Assembly: GCF_004016445.2 (NCBI RefSeq)
Contig: NZ_SADT02000007.1
Location: 1 to 64,000, forward strand
Length of the DNA stretch: 64,000 nucleotides
Origin: Mesorhizobium sp. M2E.F.Ca.ET.219.01.1.1
Lineage (GTDB): Bacteria > Pseudomonadota > Alphaproteobacteria > Rhizobiales > Rhizobiaceae
Reading direction: 5' to 3'
In this document: positions 54,354-63,088 of the stretch, in pieces
How positions within the stretch are numbered: the first letter of the stretch is position 1
How the letters are laid out: each line of letters starts with the position of its first letter
Position numbers and translations under genes: made by a program
Notes under the pieces: generated by a model
Databases searched by the model: none
Told to the model about the DNA's origin: nothing
What the model saw: the letters and a program-made list of their open reading frames with translations, nothing else

Positions 54354-56233
54354 CAATTGAGGCCCTTGTATTTGGCGGCCAGCGCCTTTTCCTTCGCTGG
54401 GTCGATCCACCAGGAATCGATATCGGCGCCGCGGTAAGTGGGCTGCTTCTCCGGCATGCCGAACTTGTTCCAATAGGCAAGCCACACCACCGCCCGATAA
54501 TATTGTGGAACAACGTAGTAGTTCCACAAAAGCACGCGGTCGAGCGCGTGGGTGGTGGCGACGAGATCGTCGCGGTCGGTGGCGAAGATGATGCGGTCAA
54601 CCAGCGCGTCGACGACCGGGTTCTTGATGCCGGCATAGTTGCGCGATCCCGGCGTGTCCGCCGCCCTCGAGCTCCAGAAGTCGCGCTGCTCGTTGCCGGG
54701 CGATTCTGATTGGCCAAGCTGGCCGATGATGACGTCGTAGTCGAAATTGTTGCGCCGGTTGATGTATTGGGTCGGATCGATGATCCGCAGCGTCGCGTCG
54801 ACACCGATCTTGCGCAGATTGGCGATCCAAGGGCTGGAAATCACCTGATCCGTGTCAGCCGCGCCGAGGATTTCGAACTTGAATGGCGCGCCGGTCTTGG
54901 CATTCACCATCTTGCCGCCCTTGATCACCCAGCCGGCCTGGGCGAAGAGGGCGACAGCCTGCTTCAGATATTTGCGTTCGGCCTGGGGTGAATCATAGAC
55001 CGGCAGCCTGAATTCCTGGGTGAATAGCTCCGGCGGCAGCTTGTCGCGGTACTTCTCCAGGATTTCGAGTTCCTTGCCGTGCGGCAATCCGCTCGACGCC
55101 AGTTCCGTGCTCTGGAAGTAACTGGTGGTACGGGTATTGTAACCGTAGAACAATGTGCGGTTCATCGTCTCGAAATCGAACGGATAGGTCAGTGCCTCAC
55201 GCACCAGCCGATCCTGGAACAACGGCCGCCGCTGGTTGAGCATGAAGGCCTGCATCGGCTCGGGCGAGGTGGTCTTGAACTCCTTCTTGATCACGTCACC
55301 GGCCTTGATCGCCGGGAAATTGTAGAATGTCGCCCAACGTCTTGAGCTGTTCTCCGGCTTAATATCCTGAAGCCCGCCCTTGGTGAAGGCCTGCCATGCG
55401 GCATTGTCGTCCAGGATGTAGGTGAAGCGCTGGATGTCGAAATTCTCGCGGCCGACTTTCACCGGCAGCTTGGAGCCCCAATAGTCGGGCACGCGCTGCC
55501 AGACGATCTCCGAGCCGGGCTTGAAGCTGGCGATCTTGTAGGCGGCGGAGCCCAGCGGTGGCTCCAGCGTCGGCCTGGTGATGTCGCGCTTCTTGCCGCT
55601 GGCGTTCGTGCCTTCCCACCAGTGTTTCGGCAAAACGACGAGATCGCCGAGGATCTTGGGCAACTCGCGGTTGCCTTTCTGGTTGAAATGGAATTCGACC
55701 TCGCGATTGGAGATTGCCACAGCGTCGGTCACGTTCTCGAAATAGCGACTATACATCGGGCTGTTGGCCTTCAGCACCTGAAAGGACCAGATCACGTCTT
55801 CAGCGGTGATCGGCTGGCCATCATGCCATTTTGCCTGGGGGTTGAGCCGATAGGTCGCGGATGAGTAATCCGATGGGTATTTGTACGCCTCCGCGATCAG
55901 CGGGTGGCTGACGCTGCCTTCGTCGGTCGCCTGATCCATTAACGTATCGTAGAGCAGCCCGCCGCCGAACTCCGCAAAACCGGCGGCCGGCGATCCCTGC
56001 ACGATGTAGGGGTTGAAGCTGTCAAAGGTGCCCACGACCACGGAGTTGTAGGTGCCGCCCTTCGGCGCGTCCGGATTGACGTAGTCGTAGCGCTGGAAAT
56101 TCTCGCCGTATTTCGAAGGTCCGATCAGCGAGGACGTCGTATGCCATTCGTCGGCGAAGCCGGCCTGCAGGCTGGCGGCGAAGGTGAGCGCGAATGCCGA
56201 TGCGAAAAGCGTGCGGAAGCGGCCGACCGTCAT
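54353..56233 (-). CDS. yejA: YejA-type peptide-binding protein, first copy, with Sec signal
   Basis: A 626-residue family 5 extracellular solute-binding protein, first gene of the yej operon. A Sec signal peptide (TLFASAFALTFAASLQAGFA) precedes DEWHTTSSLIG. YDYVNPDAPKGGTYNSVV and DTPGSRNYAGIKNPVVDALV are family blocks shared with the second copy. It should deliver peptides or peptide-linked compounds to YejBE in the periplasm. The start at 56233 follows GAGGAG at ideal spacing. The tandem arrangement points to an old duplication. Confidence 0.92.
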   Translation of the reverse strand: MTVGRFRTLFASAFALTFAASLQAGFADEWHTTSSLIGPSKYGENFQRYDYVNPDAPKGGTYNSVVVGTFDSFNPYIVQGSPAAGFAEFGGGLLYDTLMDQATDEGSVSHPLIAEAYKYPSDYSSATYRLNPQAKWHDGQPITAEDVIWSFQVLKANSPMYSRYFENVTDAVAISNREVEFHFNQKGNRELPKILGDLVVLPKHWWEGTNASGKKRDITRPTLEPPLGSAAYKIASFKPGSEIVWQRVPDYWGSKLPVKVGRENFDIQRFTYILDDNAAWQAFTKGGLQDIKPENSSRRWATFYNFPAIKAGDVIKKEFKTTSPEPMQAFMLNQRRPLFQDRLVREALTYPFDFETMNRTLFYGYNTRTTSYFQSTELASSGLPHGKELEILEKYRDKLPPELFTQEFRLPVYDSPQAERKYLKQAVALFAQAGWVIKGGKMVNAKTGAPFKFEILGAADTDQVISSPWIANLRKIGVDATLRIIDPTQYINRRNNFDYDVIIGQLGQSESPGNEQRDFWSSRAADTPGSRNYAGIKNPVVDALVDRIIFATDRDDLVATTHALDRVLLWNYYVVPQYYRAVVWLAYWNKFGMPEKQPTYRGADIDSWWIDPAKEKALAAKYKGLN

Positions 56234-56336
56234 GCGTTCTCCTCGTCGCGAACTTTGCTCACCCGCAATCTAGATCATTTGACGCCGGTGGAAACCGCAA
56301 GGGCCGGCTTTGTAGCGGTCCATGCAGGTTTCCTAA

Positions 56337-56367
56337 CAGAAAAGCCGGGACGAACCCGGCTTTTCTG
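56337..56367 (-). terminator. Intrinsic terminator after the cytochrome c gene
   Basis: A perfect 13-bp stem (CAGAAAAGCCGGG with CCCGGCTTTTCTG) and five-base loop lies 24-54 bases after the cytochrome c stop on the reverse strand. The T-rich side of the stem gives a short TTTTCTGTT 3' end. It separates cytochrome c from the yej operon. Confidence 0.85.
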
Positions 56368-56390
56368 AGGATGCTTCGATTACAAATTGT

Positions 56391-57059
56391 TTATTGAGCG
56401 GGCGCCGCGGGTTTGGCTGGCGCTGCGCCTTCGGCGGGCTTGGCTGGCGCCGCACCTTCCGCCGGCTTCGCGGCTTCGGCCGGCTTCGCCGAGGCGTCGG
56501 CGGCGGCACCCGGCTGCGGCAGCGGCTTAGGATTGTCCGACAGCGTGCGCAGATAGGCGATCACATTGGCCCGGTCTTCTTCCTTCGGCAGGCCGGCAAA
56601 CCCCATAGCCGTGCCCTTCACGAACTTCTTCGGCGAGGTGATGAAGTGGTTGAGATTCTCGTAGGTCCAGTGCTCCTGGCCGCCCTTGGAGAAATCCTTC
56701 ATGCCGGACGAATAGGCGAAGCCCTCATGCTCGGCGACGGGGCGGTCGACGATGTCCCAAAGATCCGGGCCGACCTTGTTCGGGCCGCCCTTTTCGCCGG
56801 AATGGCAGGCCTGGCACTTCTTGAAGATGGCGGCGCCCGCATCGGCGCTGGCGCTGGCAAGCAGGTCGGCGATCGGCTTTTCAGCCGCGGCCGGCGCGGC
56901 CGCGCCGCCTTCGGTCGGCTCCTGCGCCTCGATGGCGAAGCCGGGCTTTTCGGGCGCCGGCGAGGCGAACAGCCCGTCGGAGACGAGGCCTATCGAAAAG
57001 ATGATGAAGCAGGTTCCCAGAAATCCGCCGAGCAGCTTGTTGACTTCGTTGGAATCCAT
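56391..57059 (-). CDS. Membrane-anchored c-type cytochrome (CycM/cytochrome c552-like)
   Basis: A 222-residue protein. An N-terminal uncleaved membrane helix (FLGTCFIIFSIGLVSDGLFA) is followed by an Ala/Pro linker, then a class I cytochrome c domain with heme motif CQACH near residue 83 and the Met ligand in GTAMGFAG near 155. The C-terminal 50 residues are a low-complexity Ala/Pro/Lys tail with an AEGAAPAKP repeat. Such proteins carry electrons from the bc1 complex to the aa3 oxidase in rhizobia. The start is ATG 57059. It is divergent from kdsB. Confidence 0.9.
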   Translation of the reverse strand: MDSNEVNKLLGGFLGTCFIIFSIGLVSDGLFASPAPEKPGFAIEAQEPTEGGAAAPAAAEKPIADLLASASADAGAAIFKKCQACHSGEKGGPNKVGPDLWDIVDRPVAEHEGFAYSSGMKDFSKGGQEHWTYENLNHFITSPKKFVKGTAMGFAGLPKEEDRANVIAYLRTLSDNPKPLPQPGAAADASAKPAEAAKPAEGAAPAKPAEGAAPAKPAAPAQ

Positions 57060-57252
57060 ACGCCCCTTGCTCCCTTTTCCGGCGGACCGTCCCGTCCACT
57101 CCGTCCGTCGGTATCGCGAACTGCCCTGAAAGGCCAGTCAAACCGGGCGGAAACTAGGTCTTTTGCTCTGGCGTTGCAACACCTATAAGGGCGCTTCCAG
57201 TGAGACCTTTTGCCACTTTTCCATCCCTGTTTTTCGACCGCTCCAAAATCCG

Positions 57253-57984
57253 ATGTCAACCTTGATCCTGATCCCCGCCCGCATGGCCTCGACGCGCCTG
57301 CCGGGCAAGCCGCTGGCCGATATTGTCGGCGTGCCGATGATCGTCCACGTCGCCCGCCGCGCCGCCGAGGCGGGGCTTGGCCGTGTCGTGGTGGCGACCG
57401 ACACCCAAGCCGTCGCGGAAGCCGTGCGCACGCATGGCTTCGAGGCGGTCATGACCCGCATGGATCACGAATCGGGCTCGGACCGCATCTTCGAGGCGCT
57501 GACGGCCCTCGATCCAGAAAAAAGGGTCGAAACGATCGTCAACGTGCAGGGCGACCTGCCGACCATCGATCCCGAGATCATCGGCGCGTCGCTGCGGCCG
57601 TTTGAGGACAGATCGGTCGACATCGCCACGCTCGGCGTCGAGATCGTGCGCGACGAGGAGAAGACCAACCCGAATGTCGTCAAGATCGTCGGCTCGCCGC
57701 TGTCGTCGACACGGCTGAAAGCGCTCTATTTCACCCGCGCCACCGCGCCCTGGGGCGAGGGGCCGCTTTACCATCATATCGGCCTTTACGCTTACCGCCG
57801 TGCCGCGCTTGAACGCTTTGTGGCGCTCAAGCCGTCGCCGCTGGAGCGTCGCGAGCGGCTGGAGCAATTGCGCGCGCTGGAAGCCGGCATGCGCATCGAC
57901 GCCGAGATCGTCGAATCGCTGCCGCTCGGCGTCGACACACCCGACGATCTTGAGCGCGCAAGACAGATCCTCCTTTCCAACTGA
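57253..57984 (+). CDS. kdsB: 3-deoxy-manno-octulosonate cytidylyltransferase
   Basis: A 243-residue CMP-KDO synthetase. PARMASTRLPGKPL near the N-terminus is the CTP-binding signature, and NVQGDLPTIDPEII carries the metal-binding Asp; HIGLYAYRRAALERF and the C-terminal LPLGVDTPDDLERA are also diagnostic. It activates KDO with CTP for lipopolysaccharide inner core synthesis in the cytoplasm. The ATG at 57253 gives the standard MSTLILIPAR start. Followed after nine bases by pheA on the same strand. Confidence 0.95.
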   Translation: MSTLILIPARMASTRLPGKPLADIVGVPMIVHVARRAAEAGLGRVVVATDTQAVAEAVRTHGFEAVMTRMDHESGSDRIFEALTALDPEKRVETIVNVQGDLPTIDPEIIGASLRPFEDRSVDIATLGVEIVRDEEKTNPNVVKIVGSPLSSTRLKALYFTRATAPWGEGPLYHHIGLYAYRRAALERFVALKPSPLERRERLEQLRALEAGMRIDAEIVESLPLGVDTPDDLERARQILLSN

Positions 57985-57993
57985 GACGTCTCC

Positions 57994-58857
57994 ATGACCG
58001 CCAAGACCAACAGAATCTCCTTCCAGGGTGAACCCGGCGCCAATTCCGACACGGCCTGCCGCAACATGTTCCCCACGATGGACCCCTTGCCCTGCCCGAC
58101 CTTCGAGGACGCTTTCAACGCGGTCGAGACCGGCAAGGCCGAGCTCGCCATGATCCCGATCGAGAACACGATCGCCGGGCGCGTCGCCGACATCCATCAC
58201 CTGTTGCCGGAATCGAAGCTGCACATCGTCGGCGAATATTTCCTGCCGATCCATTTCCAGCTGATGGTGCTGCCCGGGGTGAAGCGCGAGGAGATCAAGA
58301 CCGTGCACAGCCACATCCACGCGCTTGGCCAGTGCCGCAAATATATCCGCAAGAACGGCTGGAAGCCGGTGGTCGCCGGCGACACGGCGGGTTCGGCCAA
58401 GATGGTGTCCGAGGTCAAGGACCGCACCATGGCCTCGCTGGCGCCGGCTCTGGCGGCCGAGCTCTACGGCCTCGACATCATCGAGAAGAATGTCGAGGAC
58501 ACGGACTCGAACGTCACTCGCTTCGTCGTGCTGACCAAGAACAAGCAATGGGTGGAGCGCCCCACGCCGGACGCCAAGATGATGACGACCTTCATCTTCC
58601 GCGTCCGCAACGTGCCGGCCGCGCTTTATAAGGCGATGGGCGGCTTTGCCACCAACGGCATCAACATGACCAAGCTCGAGAGCTACCAGCTCGGCGCCTT
58701 CACCGCGACGCTGTTCTACGCCGACATCGAAGGCCACCCGGACGATCCGCTGGTCAAGCTGGCGCTGGACGAGCTGCGCTTCTTCTCGCGCGAGATGCGC
58801 ATTCTCGGCGTCTATCCGGCCAGCGCCTCGCGCGAGCAGTGGAAGGTGGCGGACTGA
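57994..58857 (+). CDS. pheA: Prephenate dehydratase
   Basis: A 287-residue monofunctional prephenate dehydratase. It begins ISFQGEPGANSDTACRNMFP, has PIENTIAGRVADIHHLL in the first lobe, the catalytic TRF in DSNVTRFVVLTK near residue 175, and a C-terminal ACT domain (about 195-280) with GINMTKLESYQLGAF, which should bind phenylalanine for feedback control. It converts prephenate to phenylpyruvate for phenylalanine synthesis. The chorismate mutase part of enterobacterial PheA is absent, as usual in this group. Likely co-transcribed with kdsB. Confidence 0.95.
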   Translation: MTAKTNRISFQGEPGANSDTACRNMFPTMDPLPCPTFEDAFNAVETGKAELAMIPIENTIAGRVADIHHLLPESKLHIVGEYFLPIHFQLMVLPGVKREEIKTVHSHIHALGQCRKYIRKNGWKPVVAGDTAGSAKMVSEVKDRTMASLAPALAAELYGLDIIEKNVEDTDSNVTRFVVLTKNKQWVERPTPDAKMMTTFIFRVRNVPAALYKAMGGFATNGINMTKLESYQLGAFTATLFYADIEGHPDDPLVKLALDELRFFSREMRILGVYPASASREQWKVAD

Positions 58858-58927
58858 ACGGTTAGCGGCCGTCACCGGCGGTTCGGAACTCACGACCTTC
58901 GAGATTGGCGGGAGCCTTCGCGAAGTC

Positions 58928-59102
58928 GTCATCCACGGGCGGAGCGACGCGAAGCGGAGCGCAGACCCGAGGATCCATGCCCTTACCTCAGTCGAGGGGC
59001 GCAGCGGAGCAGAATTCTGGACCGTCGCCACGCGTCGAAGTCACGGCATGGATCCTCGGGTCTGCGCGCGTCGCTTCGCTCCTTGCTTCGCCCGTGGATG
59101 AC
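58928..59102. repeat. Long palindromic intergenic element (type 3)
   Basis: Imperfect inverted arms at 58928-58981 and 59045-59102 share GTCATCCACGGGCG at the outer end and GCAGACCCGAGGATCCATGC at the inner end. A few inserted bases lie in the GCGAAGCGGAGC-like middle. The 63-base centre contains GAGGGGCGCAGCGGAGCAG. Located between convergent pheA and Dabb genes. Confidence 0.85.
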
Positions 59103-59151
59103 CAAGCACGACGGCCTTCGCTAGCCCCCGACGTGTGCGCTCAACCCAATC

Positions 59152-59454
59152 TCAGCCGAACCCCAGCGGCACGTAATCAATCTCCAAAAACTTCTCCACC
59201 TCCGGCACCCAGCGGTCGCGCACGAAGGCGACGTGGTCGGGATGCTCGTTGTAACGCGTGTAGGCCGCCTGGTCGGCGAACTCCATCGAGAAGCCGAACT
59301 GGTAGTCGTTCTTTGGACTCACCTGCCGCAGCTGCTCGAAATGCGTGACGCCCTTGATCCCGGTCAGGATCTTCTTGGCGTCGTGGAGGAAGCGCTTTGT
59401 CTCCAGCGAATGCGGCTCGTGCTTCAAGGTGAACACCACGGTGTGACGGATCAT
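59152..59454 (-). CDS. Dabb-family stress-responsive alpha/beta barrel protein
   Basis: A 100-residue protein of the Dabb (dimeric alpha/beta barrel) family. It begins MIRHTVVFTLKHEP and contains GVTHFEQLRQVSPKNDYQFG and NEHPDHVAFVRDRWVPEVEK, the typical H-P-x-H segment near the C-terminus. Members are small stress or polyketide-cyclase-like proteins with no settled activity here. The ATG at 59454 is used; an upstream open extension overlaps nudC and is not family-like. Only ten bases separate it from nudC, so they are probably co-transcribed. Confidence 0.87.
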   Translation of the reverse strand: MIRHTVVFTLKHEPHSLETKRFLHDAKKILTGIKGVTHFEQLRQVSPKNDYQFGFSMEFADQAAYTRYNEHPDHVAFVRDRWVPEVEKFLEIDYVPLGFG

Positions 59455-59464
59455 TCTTGCGCTC

Positions 59465-60406
59465 CTATTCGCTGTCGACCCAGGCGCGGATGAGGTGATG
59501 GGCGATTGCTCCTTTCGGCGGTGTAACCAGGCCGTCGCCATGCGTCCTGTCCAGCATCGCGCGCACCTCGTCGCGGAAAAACCAGCGGCAGTCCTCCAGC
59601 TCGTTGAGATCGGCCTGGATATCCTCATTCAGCGGCTCGCCGAAACAGCCGATCATCAGCGAATAAGGGAACGGCCAGGGCTGGCTGGCGTGGTAGACGA
59701 CGCGGCCGAGCCGGATGCCAGCCTCTTCCAGCGTCTCGCGCCGCACCGCCGCCTCGATCGTCTCGCCCGGCTCGATGAAGCCGGCAAGCGCTGAATACAT
59801 GCCCGGCGCGAAATGCCGGCCGCGCCCCAGCAGGCATTTTTCGCGCGTTGCCGTCAGCATGATCGCCACCGGGTCGGTGCGCGGGAAATGGTCGGTGCCG
59901 CAGGCCGGACAGTGGCGCCTGTAGCCGCCGGCGCGCATTTCCGAGCGGTTGCCGCATTTCGAGCAGAAGGCGTGGCTGGCATGCCAGGCGAGCAGCGCCG
60001 CGCCTTGCGCCAGCGCGCCGGCGGCCTCCTCGTCGATCAGCCCCTGCATATAGACGGAACGATAGTCGATCGCCTTGACCGTTTCGGGGAGATTTTCCGG
60101 CTCGATACCCGCCGGCACGGCCAGCACCGGGCCTTCCTCTGAGAAGCCGAGCAGCACGCCACGGTCGAGCGAGACATCGAAGGTCTCGCTCTCGGCCACG
60201 TTGAACCAGGGGTCGAATTTGCCGTCGTCGAGCTTCAGGTAAAGCCGGCCGGCATGCATCAGCATCAGTCCGGTGGTCTGGTCGGCCAGCGCCTTTTCGA
60301 CCGCGTCGTCGGCGCGGTTCTCGGATTGCCGGTCGATCCGGTTGCCGGCGAAGCCGACAAACTGGCTCGGCTCGCGCAAGGGCGCGTCAAACAGGCGGAA
60401 GGTCAT
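59465..60406 (-). CDS. nudC: NAD(+) diphosphatase / RNA deNADding Nudix hydrolase
   Basis: A 313-residue NudC. A four-cysteine zinc site (CSKCG and CPACG) lies at about residues 140-165, the Nudix box begins GFIEPGETIEAAVRRE near residue 206, and SQPWPFPYSLM is the NADH-specific motif. The N-terminal domain (about 1-120) is the variable NudC half. It splits NAD(H) to NMN(H) and AMP and can remove NAD caps from RNA. The ATG at 60406 is chosen over TTG/GTG-type starts upstream because it opens with MTFRLFDAPL. Confidence 0.93.
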   Translation of the reverse strand: MTFRLFDAPLREPSQFVGFAGNRIDRQSENRADDAVEKALADQTTGLMLMHAGRLYLKLDDGKFDPWFNVAESETFDVSLDRGVLLGFSEEGPVLAVPAGIEPENLPETVKAIDYRSVYMQGLIDEEAAGALAQGAALLAWHASHAFCSKCGNRSEMRAGGYRRHCPACGTDHFPRTDPVAIMLTATREKCLLGRGRHFAPGMYSALAGFIEPGETIEAAVRRETLEEAGIRLGRVVYHASQPWPFPYSLMIGCFGEPLNEDIQADLNELEDCRWFFRDEVRAMLDRTHGDGLVTPPKGAIAHHLIRAWVDSE

Positions 60407-60441
60407 GGGGACTCTGGGTATGCTGGTGGACACTGGTCAGC

Positions 60442-60861
60442 TTATAGCGCCGCCTTGATCGTTTCGGCAAACCGCCTGATGTCGGAGCGCTGGTAGGGTT
60501 CGCGTATGCCGTGCCCCCAGACCGGACCCGGCCAGCCCGGATCGCCCTCGGAGCGCGCGACGACATGCACATGCAGCTGGCGCACGATGTTGCCCAACGC
60601 GGCGGTGTTGATCTTGGTGCAGCCGGTTACCCGCTTCAGCGCCTGCGCCACCATATTGGTCTCGAAGGTCAGCATCGCCTGGTCGAGCGGCGTCATCTCG
60701 TGCAACTCCTCGATGCCCGGACGCTGCGGCACCAACACCAGCCACGGCCAGCGGCGGTCGTTCATCAATCTGAGTTCGCAAAGGCCAAGCCACATAAGCT
60801 GCTCGCTGTCCGCCTCCAGACGGGCGTCCAGCGTGAAACCGGCCTTGAGGCCAGGCAGCAT
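60442..60861 (-). CDS. HIT-family hydrolase-like protein
   Basis: A 139-residue histidine-triad protein. ALGNIVRQLHVHVVARSEGD carries the H-x-H pair of the triad, but the third histidine of the HxHxH motif is replaced by Val; this form is common in alphaproteobacterial members and the nucleophilic second His is kept. The WPGPVWGHGIREPY tail is family-like. It probably hydrolyses a nucleotide phosphoramidate or dinucleotide polyphosphate. The start at 60861 follows AAAGGAAA; an ATG at 60888 is possible. Its gene ends 35 bases before the nudC start, suggesting one unit. Confidence 0.85.
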   Translation of the reverse strand: MLPGLKAGFTLDARLEADSEQLMWLGLCELRLMNDRRWPWLVLVPQRPGIEELHEMTPLDQAMLTFETNMVAQALKRVTGCTKINTAALGNIVRQLHVHVVARSEGDPGWPGPVWGHGIREPYQRSDIRRFAETIKAAL

Positions 60862-61039
60862 GGGCGTTTCCTTTGTTTTTTGTATCATTCTTCAAACCAA
60901 GGAACGCTAGAGCGGCGGCAAGGTGGCTGCAAGCGATTCATTGACCGCTCTTGGCGATTTGAAGGACTTCCCGGTCGCGATATGGTCGCAGGTTCCGGCT
61001 CTCCCCTTGCATTTCGCCGCTGAATTGCCGATATGGAGC

Positions 61040-61139
61040 GCGGGAGGTTGGTGGTGGACGATCCACTCGCCAACCGGGTCAGGTCCGGAAGGAAGCAGCC
61101 CTAACGAGCCCGGAACGGGTCATTGTTCCAGCCTCCCGC
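61040..61139 (+). ncRNA. ffs: Signal recognition particle RNA (4.5S type)
   Basis: Ends pair (CGGGAGGTTGG with CCAGCCTCCCG) and the conserved tip GGTCAGGTCCGGAAGGAAGC is followed by AGCCCTAACGAGCCC, the universal SRP RNA Ffh-binding domain. It is transcribed toward dnaX, whose ATG is at 61246; this pairing is usual in Rhizobiales. Ends are accurate to a few bases. Confidence 0.95.
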
Positions 61140-61245
61140 CTCTTCGCCTTTCTTCCGCGACATTGACGGCGCCAAGCCGTGCGGGCGAAACTATGCGCAG
61201 GAATCGGCCGCCTTCCGTCGCGGTCCTGGGAGCTTTTGACGGCGA

Positions 61246-63066
61246 ATGAGCGAAGCCGGAAACTTGGGGACGGAAAGCCTGGAGACCGGTAAGGCCGGCG
61301 CCTATCGCGTCCTGGCGCGCAAATATCGTCCCTCGAATTTCTCCGAGCTGATCGGCCAGGAGCCGATGGTCCGCACGCTGACCAATGCCTTTGCAACCGG
61401 CCGCATCGCCCAGGCCTGGATGCTGACCGGCGTGCGCGGCGTCGGCAAGACCACGACCGCGCGCATCCTCGCGCGCGCTCTCAATTACAAAACGGCGACC
61501 GTCGACCAACCCTCCGTCGACCTTTCGATCCCCGGCGAGCATTGCCAGGCGATCATGGAGGGCCGCCATGTCGACGTCATCGAGATGGACGCCGCCTCGC
61601 ACACCGGCATCGACGATATCCGCGACATCATCGACCGCGTGCGCTACGCGCCGGTCTCGGCCCGCTACAAGGTCTATATCATCGACGAAGTGCATATGCT
61701 CTCCACCCAGGCCTTCAACGGCCTGTTGAAGACGCTGGAAGAGCCGCCGCCGCACGTCAAATTCATTTTCGCCACCACCGAAATCCGCAAGGTGCCGATC
61801 ACGGTCCTGTCGCGCTGCCAGCGCTTCGATTTGAGGCGCATCGATGCCGGCGCGCTGGTCGGGCACCTGTCCTCGATCGCGGCCAAGGAAGGCATTTCGG
61901 TCGATGACGAGGCGCTGGCGATGATCGCGCGCGCCGCCGAGGGCTCGGCGCGCGATTCGCTGTCCATCCTCGACCAGGCGATCGCCCATGGCAGCGGCAC
62001 CGTCGGCGCCGACGCGGTGCGCGCAATGCTCGGCCTCGCCGACCGCGCCCGCATCATCGACCTGTTCGAGCATGTCATGAAAGGCGATGTGGCGGCGGCG
62101 CTCTCCGAGTTCCGCGCCCAATATGATACCGGCGCCGATCCGGCCGCCGTGCTCACCGACCTTGCCGAGTTCAACCACCTCGTCACCCGCCTGCGCTTCG
62201 TACCGGCGGCCGCCGACGACGCCTCGCTTTCCGAGGACGAGCGCCGGCGCGGCGCCGAATTCGCCGGCACGCTCTCGGTGCGCGTGCTGTCGCGAACCTG
62301 GCAGATGCTGCTCAAGGGCATTCCCGAGGTGCAGTCCTCCAACCGCCCGGTCAGCGCCGCCGAGATGGTGCTGATCAGGCTGGCGCATGCCGCCGACCTG
62401 CCGACGCTGGACGAGGCGCTGAAATCGCTGGATGGCGTAGGCCCGCTGCCGAATGGCGCGCCGCGCGCCAATGGTGCACCGGCAAATCCGGGCAATGGCG
62501 GCGGCGCAAGTGCCGTCGCGCAGGCCCGGATGCCGGCTTCCACCGGCGGGAGCGCGCAGACGATGCGGCTGGTCGAGGCGCAGCCTGTGCCGGAGGCCTA
62601 CGTTCCGCAACCGGCGCCGGTCGCCGAAGCGCCTGTCGTTCCGGTGAAATCGCTGGCCGACATCGTCGCGCTCGCCGACGCCAATCGCGACATCGCGTTC
62701 AAGGTGCTGCTGAAACGCTGCGTGCGGCCGGTGCGCATCGAGCCCGGCCGTCTCGACGTCACCCTGACCGATGACGCGCCGAAGATACTGCTCAACGACC
62801 TGACCTCCAAGCTGCGCGCCTGGACCGGCCGCAACTGGCTGGTGTCGCTGTCGAAGGAGGAGGGCGGCCAGACACTGGCCGAGATGGAGACGACGAAGCG
62901 CGAGAACGCCTTCTCCGACGCCAAGGCGGATCCGACTGTCGCGGCCATCCTCGCTCGCTTCCCCGGCGCCAAGATCATCGATGTGCGCATTCCGGATGTG
63001 CCGGACGTGGAAGAGACCGAAGCCGAAGTGCCGGTCGAGCCCGCGGCCGACGACGACGAAATCTGA
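61246..63066 (+). CDS. dnaX: DNA polymerase III subunits gamma/tau
   Basis: A 606-residue clamp-loader ATPase. It begins with YRVLARKYRPSNFSELIGQE, Walker A is GVRGVGKTTTARI, DEVHML the Walker B, and LSRCQRFDLRRI the sensor/SRC motif. Of the four cysteines of the usual zinc module only one (EHC) remains, the others being replaced in the stretch NYKTATVDQPSVDLSIPG. After about residue 370 comes a Pro/Ala/Gly-rich linker and the tau C-terminal domain. It couples the clamp loader to helicase and polymerase. The ATG at 61246 lies 108 bases after the SRP RNA. The ybaB gene follows after 22 bases. Confidence 0.95.
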   Translation: MSEAGNLGTESLETGKAGAYRVLARKYRPSNFSELIGQEPMVRTLTNAFATGRIAQAWMLTGVRGVGKTTTARILARALNYKTATVDQPSVDLSIPGEHCQAIMEGRHVDVIEMDAASHTGIDDIRDIIDRVRYAPVSARYKVYIIDEVHMLSTQAFNGLLKTLEEPPPHVKFIFATTEIRKVPITVLSRCQRFDLRRIDAGALVGHLSSIAAKEGISVDDEALAMIARAAEGSARDSLSILDQAIAHGSGTVGADAVRAMLGLADRARIIDLFEHVMKGDVAAALSEFRAQYDTGADPAAVLTDLAEFNHLVTRLRFVPAAADDASLSEDERRRGAEFAGTLSVRVLSRTWQMLLKGIPEVQSSNRPVSAAEMVLIRLAHAADLPTLDEALKSLDGVGPLPNGAPRANGAPANPGNGGGASAVAQARMPASTGGSAQTMRLVEAQPVPEAYVPQPAPVAEAPVVPVKSLADIVALADANRDIAFKVLLKRCVRPVRIEPGRLDVTLTDDAPKILLNDLTSKLRAWTGRNWLVSLSKEEGGQTLAEMETTKRENAFSDAKADPTVAAILARFPGAKIIDVRIPDVPDVEETEAEVPVEPAADDDEI

Positions 63067-63088
63067 AACAATCTTAGAGGACCACCCG

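Noticed and set aside
57256..59031. Long open frame of about 590 codons on the reverse strand
   Set aside because: It is the antisense shadow of kdsB and pheA in GC-rich sequence; no family motif, no ribosome-binding site.
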